The translations under genes and the position numbers were made by a program. From Mycoplasmataceae bacterium (GTDB taxonomy: Bacteria; Bacillota_I; Bacilli_A; Mycoplasmatales; Mycoplasmoidaceae), in assembly GCA_029009155.1 (NCBI GenBank), contig JAQXJX010000021.1:103846-167845 (forward strand): a DNA stretch of 64,000 nt, written 5' to 3'. The notes under the pieces are model-generated. The model saw only the letters and a list, made by a program, of their open reading frames with translations. It was not told where the DNA came from and ran no database searches. Shown piece after piece: positions 53,929-64,000 of the stretch (position 1 is its first letter; each line of letters opens with the position of its first letter).

Positions 53929-54192
53929 ATGAAATCTATAATTGTAAAAATTGTTGACCCATTAGGAATCCATGCACGTCCAGCTAGTAGAATTACAAAT
54001 GAAGCTAGTAAATACCAATCAGATATTAATTTTATAGTTGATGGCAAGATTGCTAATGCTAAATCTTTAATTAATTTAATTTCTTTAGCAGCTAAGGAAA
54101 AAAATAAAATTGAAATTCAAGCAACTGGAACAGATGAAGAAGCTGCAATTGCTGGAATTGAAAAAGTAATGAAAGATTCTAAACTTATTTAA
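53929..54192 (+). CDS. ptsH: Phosphocarrier protein HPr
   Basis: The 87-residue phosphocarrier of the sugar PTS. GIHARPAS holds the phosphoryl-accepting His15, and AKSLINLISLAA holds Ser46, the site used by HPr kinase in Firmicutes and mollicutes. It takes phosphate from enzyme I (not in the window) and passes it to IIA domains such as Crr, encoded 330 bases further on. Confidence 0.97.
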   Translation: MKSIIVKIVDPLGIHARPASRITNEASKYQSDINFIVDGKIANAKSLINLISLAAKEKNKIEIQATGTDEEAAIAGIEKVMKDSKLI

Positions 54193-54208
54193 TTAAGTTT
54201 ATTCGATT

Positions 54209-54451
54209 ATGAGTGGTACTCAAATTGCTTTTTTAATTTGTGGAATTTTATTTATTTTTTTTGTTGGTTTAGCAATTTGGGGTTATATACATAGGAAAAA
54301 TCAACCTTATAGTATTACTGATATTGAAAACAGTAATTGATTCATGAAATTTGTGAAGAGCAATATACTGCTAATTTGGATTATGGTTATTGCCATGCTA
54401 TTAATAATAGCTATTGCATTCTTTGTAAGTGCTTTTGGCAAAAATACATAA
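54209..54451 (+). CDS. Small two-helix membrane protein
   Basis: An 80-residue protein starting 16 bases after ptsH at ATG 54209. Two strong membrane segments (residues 5-25 and 54-74) are joined by a polar loop with one TGA Trp. No motif is recognised. Placement between ptsH and crr may be incidental. Confidence 0.6.
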
Positions 54452-54473
54452 TCCTTTTATTTTTAGTGTATTG

Positions 54474-54479
54474 TATAAT
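54474..54479 (+). promoter_or_regulatory. -10 element of crr
   Basis: TATAAT in the context TATTGTATAATAT, 45 bases before the crr ATG. The remaining leader is AT-only with no strong Shine-Dalgarno. Confidence 0.5.
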
Positions 54480-54524
54480 ATAGATCTATATATAAATATT
54501 GTTAGTTAGAAAGTAAATAAAAAT

Positions 54525-54986
54525 ATGTCAATTAGTATTTTAAACCCTGTAAATGGTAAAGTTGTACCTACATCAAAAGTTAAAGATGACACTTTTAGTC
54601 AAAATATGATGGGCGAAGGTTTTGCAGTTATTCCATCAAGTAATGAATTTGTAAGTCCTGTCAACGGTGAAATTACATTAGTTGAAGGACATGCAATTGG
54701 TCTAAAAACTCAAGAAGGATTAGAACTTTTAATTCATATTGGATTAGATACTGTTCAAATTGATCCTGAATTAAAAGCTAAAATTTTTGCTCACAAACAC
54801 AAAGTTGGTGACAAAGTAAAAGCTGGTGCTCCATTAGTAACAGTTGATGTTGAAGCTATTAAAAAAGAGGGTAAGGACACTATTACTCCTGTTATTGTAT
54901 TAGCAGATTCACTAAATGGAAAATCTGTTTCTATGGAAAACATGGGAGAATTAGAAGCCGGAGAAAAAATTTTATCTGTTGAATAA
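54525..54986 (+). CDS. crr: PTS glucose-type IIA protein
   Basis: A 153-residue stand-alone IIA of the glucose family. PVNGKVVPTSKVKDDTFSQNMMGEGFAV is the usual start. EGHAIGL and LLIHIGLDTV hold the two active-site histidines (His56 and His71, the latter phosphorylated). AGAPLVTVDVEAIK follows. It passes phosphate from HPr to a IIB-IIC permease not encoded in this window. Confidence 0.95.
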   Translation: MSISILNPVNGKVVPTSKVKDDTFSQNMMGEGFAVIPSSNEFVSPVNGEITLVEGHAIGLKTQEGLELLIHIGLDTVQIDPELKAKIFAHKHKVGDKVKAGAPLVTVDVEAIKKEGKDTITPVIVLADSLNGKSVSMENMGELEAGEKILSVE

Positions 54987-54998
54987 TAATTTTTAAAT

Positions 54999-56006
54999 AT
55001 GTCTAATTATTCAACTAGACCCTTTAATGAAATAAAAAAAATTATTAAATTTGGAACAAAAAAAATAATTAAGACTTCTTCTTATACTAATAAATTTTAT
55101 GATGAAATAAAATGATTAGTATCCATTCCTAATGATTTGAAGGTATACACTCCAAACATTAGTAATTTTTTTTTAGTTAAAGACAGTAAAGATAATTTTA
55201 TTGAATATGATTTCATTGCTACAGAAACTGTTCATAATTATTTTATTGCAAATAATATGGATGAAGTGTATTGAAATAAATGTGCTAATAAATATAAAGA
55301 AATGATTAACTCATTTTTAAAATATACTCCTAAATCATTTGATTCTAAATATTGAAAAGAACAAATTTTTTGAATGTATTTTAAAAAAACTAAAGACCGC
55401 TTATCTATTATTAATACTTATCCTGATTTGTGTGCTTTTATTAATAATGAGTTTGTTTATATTAATGGTCAAAAATTTCCTTCTGTAAAGAAAATTGTTA
55501 ATATATTGGATGCATACATGTCAAATAATGCAATGAATTCAGTTTTTGATCAATTTTTCCAAAAAATCAAGGATAGAATTTGTATTGTTCATGGTGATTT
55601 AACTTTTTCTAATGTATTTTATTCACTTGAAGATGATAAAATGACAATTATTGATCCAAGAGGATCTTTTGGTGTAGATAAAATATATGGTGATGTATTA
55701 GAAGAATATGCTAAGGTATATCAATCAATATATGGATGCTATGATTATGTTATTAAAGATAAATTCAAATTAACAGAAGATGGAAATAAGTTTAATTATT
55801 CTTTTGACTTTTTTTCAAATTATGAAATAATTAAAAAAGCTTTTAATGTTTTCTTTCCAAAAGAATATATTTCACTAATTAAACTTGTTACATCTTTTTT
55901 TCTTTTATCAATGTTCCCATTCCACTCAGAAAATGTTAAACATCAAAAAATGTTCATGTGCATTGGAATACAAATGTTTTTTGAAGTAATAAATGATAAT
56001 AAATAA
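54999..56006 (+). CDS. APH-like small-molecule kinase (possible LicA/choline-kinase-like)
   Basis: A 335-residue kinase of the aminoglycoside phosphotransferase fold. The catalytic loop is IVHGDLTFSNVFY and the metal-binding motif IIDPRG. The N-terminal half is poorly conserved and keeps several TGA tryptophans. The stop overlaps the start of a nucleotidyltransferase by one base, which suggests kinase then nucleotidylation of one small molecule, as in the LicA-LicC phosphocholine pathway or sugar activation. The IDPRG form is seen in kinases next to capsule genes, so a sugar or polyol substrate is equally possible. Confidence 0.75.
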
Positions 56007-56734
56007 TGAAAATAATTGTAACAGCTGCAGGTAGAGGAAAAAGATTTTATGATTTTGGAATAAATAAACCAAAATATATGATTTATGCTAGACATAAACC
56101 TTTATTTTATTGGTCAATAATGTCTTTAAAATCTTTTTTCGATTCAGATGAATTTATTTTTATTTTTAATAAAGACATGTATGATGAAGAATTTGTTAAT
56201 ACATGAATTAAAAAACTAGGAATTAAAAAATCAAAAGTATATCTTTTAGATAAAGTAACTGATGGACAAGCAACAACAGTTTATTCAGTAAAACATTTAA
56301 TAAAAGATTCTGATTCAATTCTTATTTACAATATTGATACAAGAATTGATCCAGATGTTATTAATCACAACATTTTAAAATATGATGGCAATGTTACAAC
56401 TGCTATTGTTGAAGGTGATAGATTTTCGTTTTTTAAAGTAAATGAAAAAATGCAAGTAATTGATGCAGCTGAAAAAGTTCGCATATCTCAATATGGTTCA
56501 GTAGGATCATATTATTTTAAAAAATGATCTGATTTTGTTGAAATTTATATCAAACATAAAGAAGAAATAATTAAAAAATATAAAGAAGCCTATATTGCAC
56601 CAATGTACAAGTACATGGTTGATAACAATAAAATAGTTGACATTATTGTTATGGACAATAACCAATATGATGATTTAGGTACACCTGAATCATTGCTTAA
56701 ATTTGATCAAAATTTTATTGAAGAAAACAAATAA
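56006..56734 (+). CDS. Nucleotidyltransferase (sugar- or choline-phosphate type)
   Basis: A 242-residue NTP-transferase-fold enzyme. IIVTAAGRGKRF is the nucleotide-binding loop with the signature Lys-Arg, NKPKYMI is the second contact, and ILIYNIDTRID holds the metal-binding Asp. The C-terminal YDDLGTPESLLKF is typical of nucleotide-sugar pyrophosphorylases. It would activate a phosphorylated molecule made by the upstream kinase. Substrate and nucleotide cannot be fixed from sequence. Confidence 0.82.
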
Positions 56735-56739
56735 AATAT

Positions 56740-57279
56740 CTATATTAGATATTTATAAATATGACAATTTTTTGGTGAATGTGTTAATGCTTCTTGTTTT
56801 TCGCCATTAAAATAAAAATTAATTAGTCTTCCAACTCATGAATGTGAAACTATTAGATAAGTTTTATTTTCATCATCCCTAATTAAATCATTTAGAAATG
56901 GTTTGATCCTTTTAAAATACATATCCTGTATTTTTTCAACATTTTTATTAAGGTCTGAGTTTAATGATCAATCAGACATTTCCTCTTTTTGACCATCAAT
57001 TTCATTTGTCATTTCTAATTCACCAAAATCACGTTCAAGCAATGAATCACTAATTTCAAGTTTTGTACCAACTAATTGAGCTATTTTTTCAGCTAAGATA
57101 AATGCTCTCTTTTTTGGAGAAGTAAAAATTTTATTGATCTTAATTGGTTTAATTTCTTTTAGTAAATTTTCGATTTGATTATTAGATGAATATGGAATTT
57201 CAACATCAGTTCTACTACATCAAACTCGATTTGAATTGTGTGAACATGTCGGGTGTCTTATAAATAAAATTGTTGACAT
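56740..57279 (-). CDS. Histidine phosphatase (phosphoglycerate-mutase superfamily)
   Basis: A 179-residue branch-1 histidine phosphatase. The catalytic FIRHPTCSHN replaces the standard RHGET/Q, keeping Arg and His; ERDFGELEM is the second conserved block and LIVSHSWVGRL the third. It probably removes phosphate from a small substrate; the change of Gly to Pro after the His is unusual. It is convergent with the nucleotidyltransferase (5-base gap) and divergent from the next glycosyltransferase. Confidence 0.82.
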
Positions 57280-57325
57280 ATTTAATTTAATATAATATTT
57301 CTAATTATATTTATTCTCATACATT

Positions 57326-59047
57326 ATGTTGTATTTAGACACAAGGTACAAATTTACTAGAATTAATTTTATCAAGAAATTAATTAATTATTTTGTTAGT
57401 GGAATAGTTTTGATTGTTTTTATTTTTTTAAATATTTTTGCTTTTTTAAATAAAAAAGATTCTACAGAAATTTTAAATATTTTTGCTTATTCTTTAATTC
57501 CGGTTTTTTGCTTAGGTATATTTAATGTTTTAGTGTCATTTTTAACTAACAAACATTTGAGAAAAATGTTTGTTAATGAGTGCCTTGAAATTGTAAATTT
57601 TACTAAAATGCCTAACAAATTACCAAAAGTTGTATATGTTTATACTACTCATAATGACTTTATGCCAGGCAGATTGCTACAAAACATGAAGCAATCATAT
57701 AAAAATTTTGAAGTCTGAATCTCAGATGGTTCTTCTAATAAACAAATTATCGATGAAATTGATTTATTTGTAAAAAAATATTCTAATGTTCATTTGTTTA
57801 GAATGAAAAATGAATCAAAAAATAAAGCTGACAATTTAAATACTTTTTTAAAAGAATCTGGTGCAACATTTGATTATTTATTAATTGCAGATGCAGATGA
57901 AGCGTTACATGAAAGATTTGTAGAGAAGGCACTCCCTTTCTTTTATTCTTCAAAAATAGATCGTTTAGCTTATGTGACACCATTAAACCAAACTTATCGC
58001 ACAAGATCATTATTTTCAAACTATGGTAGATTTGTGAAAAACTTTGCACTTTTTAATGATTTAAAATCTAATTGAATTTTATCTGATTATCCTCATACAT
58101 ATGGTGCTTCTTCCCTATTTTCTGGTGAATTTGTTAAAAAAGTTATGGGGAATCAATTTCCTATTGGATGTTTTGAAGATTGATATTCTGAAAATATTGC
58201 TGTAAGAAAAGGATGAGCTGGTTTAATTACGCCAATTACTATTTGTACTCAAGCATTTGATTCATCATCGCCTGCATTGTTTTCAAGATCAATGAGAATT
58301 AATGATTGAGGAATTAAATATAACAAGGAACAAGCATTTAAAGATTACAATGAAAAATATGAAAAATGATTTATGAAAGCATTCCTTATATTATTTATTC
58401 CGTTAATTATTCTTCTTATTATTTTTATATTGTCCACACTAATTTGATTGTTTTCATATCATTTTGATTTTATCCTATCAAATAAACCTTTGATGTTTTC
58501 ATTGATAGTCAATGTTACTCTTTTATTAATTGGCTTAATTTTCTTAGGTTTTGATAAACCTAAAATTACTATAACTTTTAAAGAAAAAGTTTTGGCTCCA
58601 ATTTTTGCCTTTTTTATAGGATTAGCTTTTTTACCAAGGGTTTTACAACATTGATATTTAGCCTTTGTAAAATCAAAATATATGGAATTTGGTGGAAGCC
58701 CAAAACGTTTTATAAAATATGGTTTTATGAAAAATATTCAAAAAATATTTCCTGATATTATTTGATTTATTGTTTTATCAGTTTTGTTAAGTGCTTTTGA
58801 TTTTACTTTTGTATATTATGGCTTATATTTAAAACTAAGTTATTTATTTGTTTTTGTTAATGTAGTTTTAATTGTTTTTTGAATGTCATGTATATCAAGT
58901 ATCTTTTTATACATTACATCACAAATCATTGAAAATAAAAAATACAATCCTAATGATTTTATTGTTTATGATAATGAATTTGTTCAATTCAAAAAAATAA
59001 AAGAAGAATTTTATACAAAAAATAAAATAGAAGACAAGGTATATTAA
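57326..59047 (+). CDS. Membrane glycosyltransferase, family 2
   Basis: A 573-residue GT2 protein with two N-terminal membrane helices, a cytosolic GT-A domain and four or more C-terminal helices. VVYVYTTHNDFMPGRLLQNMKQSY, WISDGSSN, ADNLNTFL and LIADADEALHERF (DxD motif DAD) are typical of the family. GCFEDWYSENIAVRKGW carries the catalytic ED. FLPRVLQHWYL lies where QxxRW would be. It is a relative of the 52003 gene; the pair probably makes a surface polysaccharide or glycolipid. All but few Trp are TGA. Confidence 0.86.
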
Positions 59048-59104
59048 CATTTAATTTTCAATGCTTAAACATCTTATATATTAGATATAATATATAAGAT
59101 ATTT

Positions 59105-59329
59105 ATGCAAAACACACAACAAGTAAAAATTCATTCTGAATACATAACTTTAGGACAGTTATTAAAGATGACTAATGTCATTAGATCTGGTGCATTTGCT
59201 AAAATATTTTTAATCAAGAATCAAGTTTATGTAAATGATGAACTTGAAACTAGACGAGGTAGAAAACTTTACCCCGGTTTTATAGTTAGATTTGATGATA
59301 TTAAAATTGAGATTTTGAAAGGAATATAA
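59105..59329 (+). CDS. S4-domain RNA-binding protein (YaaA-like)
   Basis: A 74-residue protein that is essentially a single S4 domain: [44 protein letters not shown] and VRFDD. In Firmicutes the equivalent gene (yaaA) lies upstream of recF-gyrB-gyrA; here recF is missing and the gene directly precedes gyrB with 1 base between. Function is unknown, probably ribosome or RNA related. Confidence 0.88.
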   Translation: MQNTQQVKIHSEYITLGQLLKMTNVIRSGAFAKIFLIKNQVYVNDELETRRGRKLYPGFIVRFDDIKIEILKGI

Positions 59330-59330
59330 G

Positions 59331-61322
59331 ATGGAAAATAAAGATAATAAAGAAAAACTTGAACAAGAGAAAGCTTATAATGCTTCTAGTATTCAAGTTT
59401 TAAAAGGCTTAGAAGCTGTTAGAAAACGTCCTGGTATGTACATTGGTTCTACTGGTGTAGATGGTCTTCATCACATGATCTGGGAAATTATCGATAATGC
59501 AATTGATGAAATTGCAAGCGGTTATGCCGATAGTTTAACATGTACTTTAACTAAAGATGGTGCCATCAGAGTAGAAGATAATGGACGTGGTATTCCTGTC
59601 GAAATTCACCCTGAAGAAGGAAAACCAACAGTTGAAGTTGTATTAACAGTTTTACATGCTGGTGGTAAATTTGATAATAATGCCTATAAAACTTCTGGTG
59701 GTTTACATGGTGTAGGTGCTTCAGTTACAAATGCCTTAAGTAAATACATGAAAGTTTGAGTAGTAAGAAATAATATTGAATACTACATCGACTTTATTGA
59801 TGGTGGTAAATTAAATACACCATTAAAAAAATTAGGAAATGTAGAAAAAATACAAGGTACTACAGTTGAATTTTTTCCAGATTTTACAGTTATGGAAAAA
59901 TGCCCATTTGAGCATGATAAAATTGTAAGTCGTCTAAAGAAATTAGCTTACTTAAACAAAACAGCACATATTACTTTTGTTGATGAACAACTAAATACTA
60001 AAGAAACATTTTTTTATCCAGACGGAATAAAAGCTTACATTCTTGATATTAATCGAGATAAAGAAAAACTATTTGATATGGTTGTGTATGGAGAAAAAGA
60101 AGTTAGCACTAAAAGTGCTAATAGAGTAGATCCTAATGACCCATCTGTTCCTTTAACATTCATGATTAAGGTTGAGGTTGCTTTTCAATATAATTCTTCT
60201 TATGCTAATAGCATTTATACTTTCTGTAACAACATTGACACAATTGATGGTGGTACACATGAAGATGGATTTAAATTAGCTTTAGTAAAAGTTATTAACA
60301 ATTATGCTTTAAGAAATAAATTTTTAAAGGAAGTTGATGATAAATTTTCTAAAGAAGATGTTACTGAAGGTTTAGCTGCCATTATTTCTGTTAAACACCC
60401 TGATCCTCAATATGATGGTCAAACAAAAACTAAATTAGGTAATACAGAAATTAGACCAGTAGTTAATGCTGTAACTAGTGAAATTTTTGAAAAATTCTTA
60501 AATGAAAATCCAACTGAAGCAGCAAAAATTATAGCTAAAATTATTCAAGCAAAAGAAGCTAGAATTAAATCACAACAAGCTCGTGAAGCAGTTAGACGTA
60601 AATCCCCATTTGATTCTGGATCTTTACCTGGTAAATTAGCTGATTGTTCAACTAAAGATCACACTATTAGTGAATTATACATAGTCGAAGGTGATTCAGC
60701 TGGTGGTTCAGCTAAATTAGGACGTGATCGTTATTATCAAGCAATTTTACCTTTAAGAGGTAAAATTCTAAACGTAGAAAAAGCAAAGACTAATAGAATT
60801 TTTGAAAGTGAAGAAATCGGTGCATTAATTACAGGAATTGGTGCAGGTGCTACTCCTGAATTTCATATTGAAAATATTCGTTATGATAAAGTAATTATCA
60901 TGACTGATGCTGATGTTGATGGAGCACATATTAGAATTTTATTGTTAACATTCTTCTTTAGATACATGAAACCATTAATCGAACAAGGTCATGTATATGC
61001 TGCTGTTCCACCTCTATACAAATTTGTGGAAGATAAAAAAGTCTTATATGCATATTCAGATGCAGAATTAGAAGAACTTAAAAAAGCAGCTAAACCAAAT
61101 GCAAAAATTGACATTCAACGTTATAAAGGTTTAGGTGAAATGAATCCTGAACAATTATGGGAAACAACTATGGATCCTACTGTGAGAAAGTTGCATAAAT
61201 TTACAATTGATGATGCAATTGAAGCTGATCAACAATTCTCATTCTTGATGGGTGATGATGTTTTACCAAGAAAAGACTTTATTTCTAAAAATGCTAAGTT
61301 TGTAAAGAATTTAGATATTTAG
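59331..61322 (+). CDS. gyrB: DNA gyrase subunit B
   Basis: ATPase subunit of gyrase, 663 residues. [54 protein letters not shown] form the GHKL ATPase. The TOPRIM domain has [18 protein letters not shown] with [12 protein letters not shown] and [14 protein letters not shown]. The C-terminus has [21 protein letters not shown]. Length and GGLHGVG context fit gyrase rather than topoisomerase IV, as does pairing with gyrA. Confidence 0.98.
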
Positions 61323-61364
61323 TAATTAAATTTGATTGATATACAAAATAAAGGAGAGTAAATT

Positions 61365-63950
61365 ATGGCATCAAATCGTGATGAAAACCAAATTAAGGAT
61401 GATTTATCGAAAACTAAAATAATTGAAAAATCAATTACTAATGAATTAAAAAATTCATTTCTTGAATATTCAATGTCAGTTATTGTTGCTCGTGCATTAC
61501 CTGATGCAAGAGATGGATTTAAACCAGTTCACCGTAGGGTATTATATGCTGCATATGGCTTAGGAATGACAAGTGGTAGACCATATAAAAAATCAGCTCG
61601 TCTAGTTGGTGAAGTTATTGGTAAGTATCACCCTCATGGAGATACAGCTGTTTATGAAACTATGGTACGTATGGCTCAAGATTTTTCAATGAGATACATG
61701 CTAATGGATGGACACGGAAATTTTGGTTCAGTGGATGGAGATAGCGCTGCTGCTATGCGTTATACTGAAGCAAGAATGAGCAGAATTGCTGATTCAATGC
61801 TTGAAGACATTAATAAAGACACTGTTGCTTTTGTTGACAACTATGATGGAAGTGAAACTGAACCTGTTGTATTACCAAGCTTATTTCCTAATTTGTTAGC
61901 AAATGGTTCAAATGGTATTGCTGTTGGTATGGCTACAAATATTCCACCTCATAACTTAAGTGAGTTAATTGCAGCTATTAAGTTAATTGCTTTAAATCCT
62001 ACTGCTTCAATAGATGAAATTAAATCAGTTTTACATGGTCCAGATTTTCCTACAGGAGCACAAATTATTGGCTCAAAAGGAATTGATGATTATTTCAATA
62101 CTGGTAGAGGTTCAATAATTGTTAGATCTAAATGTACATATACTACAAATGAATCAAATGGAAAATCTACAATTATTTTCACTGAAATCCCATATCAAGT
62201 TAATAAAACTACATTAATTGAGAGAATTGCTGAATTAGCTGGATTAAAAGAAGACCAAAATGGTATTGCTGGAATTGCAGATTTAAGAGATGAATCAAAC
62301 CGTGAAGGAATTAGAATTGTAATTGAAACTAAACGTGATGTGTCACCTGAAGTTTTAATTAACCAATTGTATAAAAAAACAGCATTACAAACTTCATTTC
62401 CAGCTAACATGCTTGCTTTAGTTGAAAATGAACCTAAACTTTTAAACATTAAACAAGCTTTAGAAATCTATTTAAAACACCAAATTGACGTGTTAATTAG
62501 AAGAGTTACATTTGATTTAAATGCTGATAAAGAACGTAAACACATTTTAGAAGGTTTACATATTGCTATTAGTCATATTGATGAAGTTATTGCAATCATT
62601 CGTCAAAGTGTAAATGATGAAGATGCAGCTAGTAAATTAAAAGCAAGATTTGGTTTAACTGATCGTCAAACAAAAGCTATTCTTGATATGCGTTTAAGAA
62701 CTTTGAGTGGTCTTGAAAGAGATAAGATTGAAGCTGAATTAAAAGAAATAATTGCAGAAATTGCAGATTTTGAAGATTTACTACAAAACCATGATCGTCA
62801 AATTCAAAACATTATTGAAAGATTAGAAACTCTAGACAAAAAATTTGGTGATAAGAGAAGAACAGAAATATTAGCAGAAGCTAATGTTGATATTGAAGAC
62901 GAAGATTTAATTAAAAAACAAGATATTTTAATTACAATGAGTAGTCGTGGATATTTAAAACGTCTTCCAATTGACACTTACCGTGTACAAAATAGAGGTG
63001 GTGTTGGTGTAATTGGTGCTACTACATACAATGATGATGATGTAAGTAGAATTATAGTTGCTAACACCCACAAAGATATTTTAATTTTTACAAGTAAAGG
63101 AAAAGTTTATAAGGTTCGTGGTCACCAATTCCCTCAAGGTAGTAGAACAAGCAAAGGTTTACCTGCTATTAGTTTCTTATCTGGAATTGAAAAAGGCGAA
63201 GATGTTATTACATTGTTACCAGTTGATGATTATTCTGAAACTGAATCATTATTCTTTGTAACACGTAATGGTATCGTTAAAAAAGTTTCTTTAACTGAAT
63301 TTGAAAAAATTAACCGTAGTGGAAAAATTAGTATTAAGTTAAATGATTCTGATGTTTTATTAGACGTTGTAAGAACTAAACCTAATGATGAAATTATTAT
63401 TGGCTCAACAGATGGACAAGCAATTAGATTTAATAGTGATGAAGTAAGAACTATGGGTAGAACTGCTGCTGGTGTACATGGTATGAAATTAGGTATTGGT
63501 GCAAATGTTATTGGTGTTTGTACTTCTGCACAAGGTGAATATATCTTATCAGTTGGTACAAAAGGAATTGGTAAATTAACCCCAGTGCAAGACTACCGTT
63601 TAACTGGTAGAAATGCTAAGGGAGTTAAAACATTAAAAATATGTTCTAAAACAGGTGCATTAATTAGTACTAAGGCTGTTAATATTGATGACCAAGCATT
63701 AATTATTACTACAAAAAATAAAGTAATTCGTATTAATATTGATACAATTCGTGAGACTGGTAGAAATGCAGCTGGAGTTAAACTTGTAAATGTTGATGAT
63801 GGTGATAAAGTTAAAGATGTTGCTATCTTTAAAAAATCATTAATTGATTCAATCAATGATTCAACACAAGAAAATCAAGTTCAAACAACTTCTGATGAAA
63901 CTAAAATAGATGTAGCACTAGAACAAGAACAATCAAATAATAACAACTAA
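61365..63950 (+). CDS. gyrA: DNA gyrase subunit A
   Basis: DNA-cleaving subunit of gyrase, 861 residues. The catalytic Tyr133 is in AAAMRYTEARM. The quinolone-resistance region HPHGDTAVYETM has Thr94 in place of E. coli Ser83 and Glu98 in place of Asp87, which can influence fluoroquinolone affinity but occur naturally. The coiled coil and the beta-pinwheel C-terminal domain follow, with a gyrase-box-like QGSRTSKGLPA. GGAGAG precedes ATG 61365. A Gln/Asn/Thr/Glu-rich tail ends the protein. No Trp codons occur. The last 50 bases of the window hold no gene. Confidence 0.98.
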   Translation: MASNRDENQIKDDLSKTKIIEKSITNELKNSFLEYSMSVIVARALPDARDGFKPVHRRVLYAAYGLGMTSGRPYKKSARLVGEVIGKYHPHGDTAVYETMVRMAQDFSMRYMLMDGHGNFGSVDGDSAAAMRYTEARMSRIADSMLEDINKDTVAFVDNYDGSETEPVVLPSLFPNLLANGSNGIAVGMATNIPPHNLSELIAAIKLIALNPTASIDEIKSVLHGPDFPTGAQIIGSKGIDDYFNTGRGSIIVRSKCTYTTNESNGKSTIIFTEIPYQVNKTTLIERIAELAGLKEDQNGIAGIADLRDESNREGIRIVIETKRDVSPEVLINQLYKKTALQTSFPANMLALVENEPKLLNIKQALEIYLKHQIDVLIRRVTFDLNADKERKHILEGLHIAISHIDEVIAIIRQSVNDEDAASKLKARFGLTDRQTKAILDMRLRTLSGLERDKIEAELKEIIAEIADFEDLLQNHDRQIQNIIERLETLDKKFGDKRRTEILAEANVDIEDEDLIKKQDILITMSSRGYLKRLPIDTYRVQNRGGVGVIGATTYNDDDVSRIIVANTHKDILIFTSKGKVYKVRGHQFPQGSRTSKGLPAISFLSGIEKGEDVITLLPVDDYSETESLFFVTRNGIVKKVSLTEFEKINRSGKISIKLNDSDVLLDVVRTKPNDEIIIGSTDGQAIRFNSDEVRTMGRTAAGVHGMKLGIGANVIGVCTSAQGEYILSVGTKGIGKLTPVQDYRLTGRNAKGVKTLKICSKTGALISTKAVNIDDQALIITTKNKVIRINIDTIRETGRNAAGVKLVNVDDGDKVKDVAIFKKSLIDSINDSTQENQVQTTSDETKIDVALEQEQSNNNN

Positions 63951-64000
63951 TACAATTTGCTTATTTTGAATTAAGAGTAATGTCAGTTACTAATTGACTT

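Noticed and set aside
61620..61680. Fluoroquinolone resistance mutation in GyrA
   Set aside because: Thr and Glu at the Ser83 and Asp87 positions are natural residues in many species, so resistance cannot be inferred.

Overview
This is a wall-less mollicute genome segment. The DNA is strongly AT-rich. In-frame TGA falls at conserved tryptophan positions in nearly every housekeeping gene (thymidylate synthase, enolase, GyrB, MgtA), so translation table 4 applies; coordinates below read TGA as Trp. Release factor 1 is present and no release factor 2 is seen. A MEP-pathway gene (dxr), lipoproteins, BspA-like surface proteins and gyrB-gyrA suggest, by inference only, the Mycoplasma penetrans/iowae/muris (Malacoplasma) branch or a related host-associated mollicute.

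Layout. 1-3.1 kb: malic enzyme C-terminus, fumarase, a lipoprotein and a metallo-hydrolase. 3.2-6.1 kb: an unusual structured leader with a short reading frame, then the Mg2+ P-type ATPase mgtA. 6.2-10.9 kb: membrane protein, plsC, thyA, folA, scpA, scpB, trmB. 11.0-18.2 kb: two DegV fatty-acid-binding proteins, a YtpR-like protein, a polytopic membrane protein, a YqaJ-like nuclease with thiI, a c-di-AMP phosphodiesterase/cyclase pair, and tRNA-Ser(GCU). 18.5-24.1 kb: BspA-like surface protein, PFL-activating enzyme with a stand-alone glycyl-radical domain, an ADP-ribosyltransferase-like lipoprotein and a PAP2 phosphatase. 24.1-41.6 kb, almost all on the minus strand: prmC-prfA, rpmE, tsf-pyrH-frr-cdsA-dxr, a CIRCE-controlled dnaJ-grpE-DJ-1-hpf operon, rpmG-secE-nusG-argS and pyrG; only a hydrolase and cardiolipin synthase run on the plus strand. 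41.8-51.1 kb: second BspA-like protein, Ca2+-type P-ATPase, eno-pfkA-pyk. 51.4-59.0 kb: tmRNA, two membrane glycosyltransferases, ptsH, crr, a small kinase plus nucleotidyltransferase, and a histidine phosphatase. 59.1-64 kb: S4 protein, gyrB, gyrA.

Metabolically the window describes a glycolytic fermenter (pfkA, eno, pyk, PTS HPr and IIA, possibly PFL, malic enzyme, fumarase) that makes phospholipid (plsC, cdsA, cls, PAP2 phosphatase) and membrane-anchored glycans, and that keeps a MEP-pathway gene although uppS is not found in the operon where it normally lies. The genome is compact: genes overlap or abut, and three convergent pairs share the same TTAA for both stop codons. The most interesting unexplained element is the leader in front of mgtA (about 3194-3417). 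A 16-bp long-range stem buries the strong Shine-Dalgarno and TTG start of a 35-codon frame, and a weak hairpin with a U-rich tract follows before the mgtA start.
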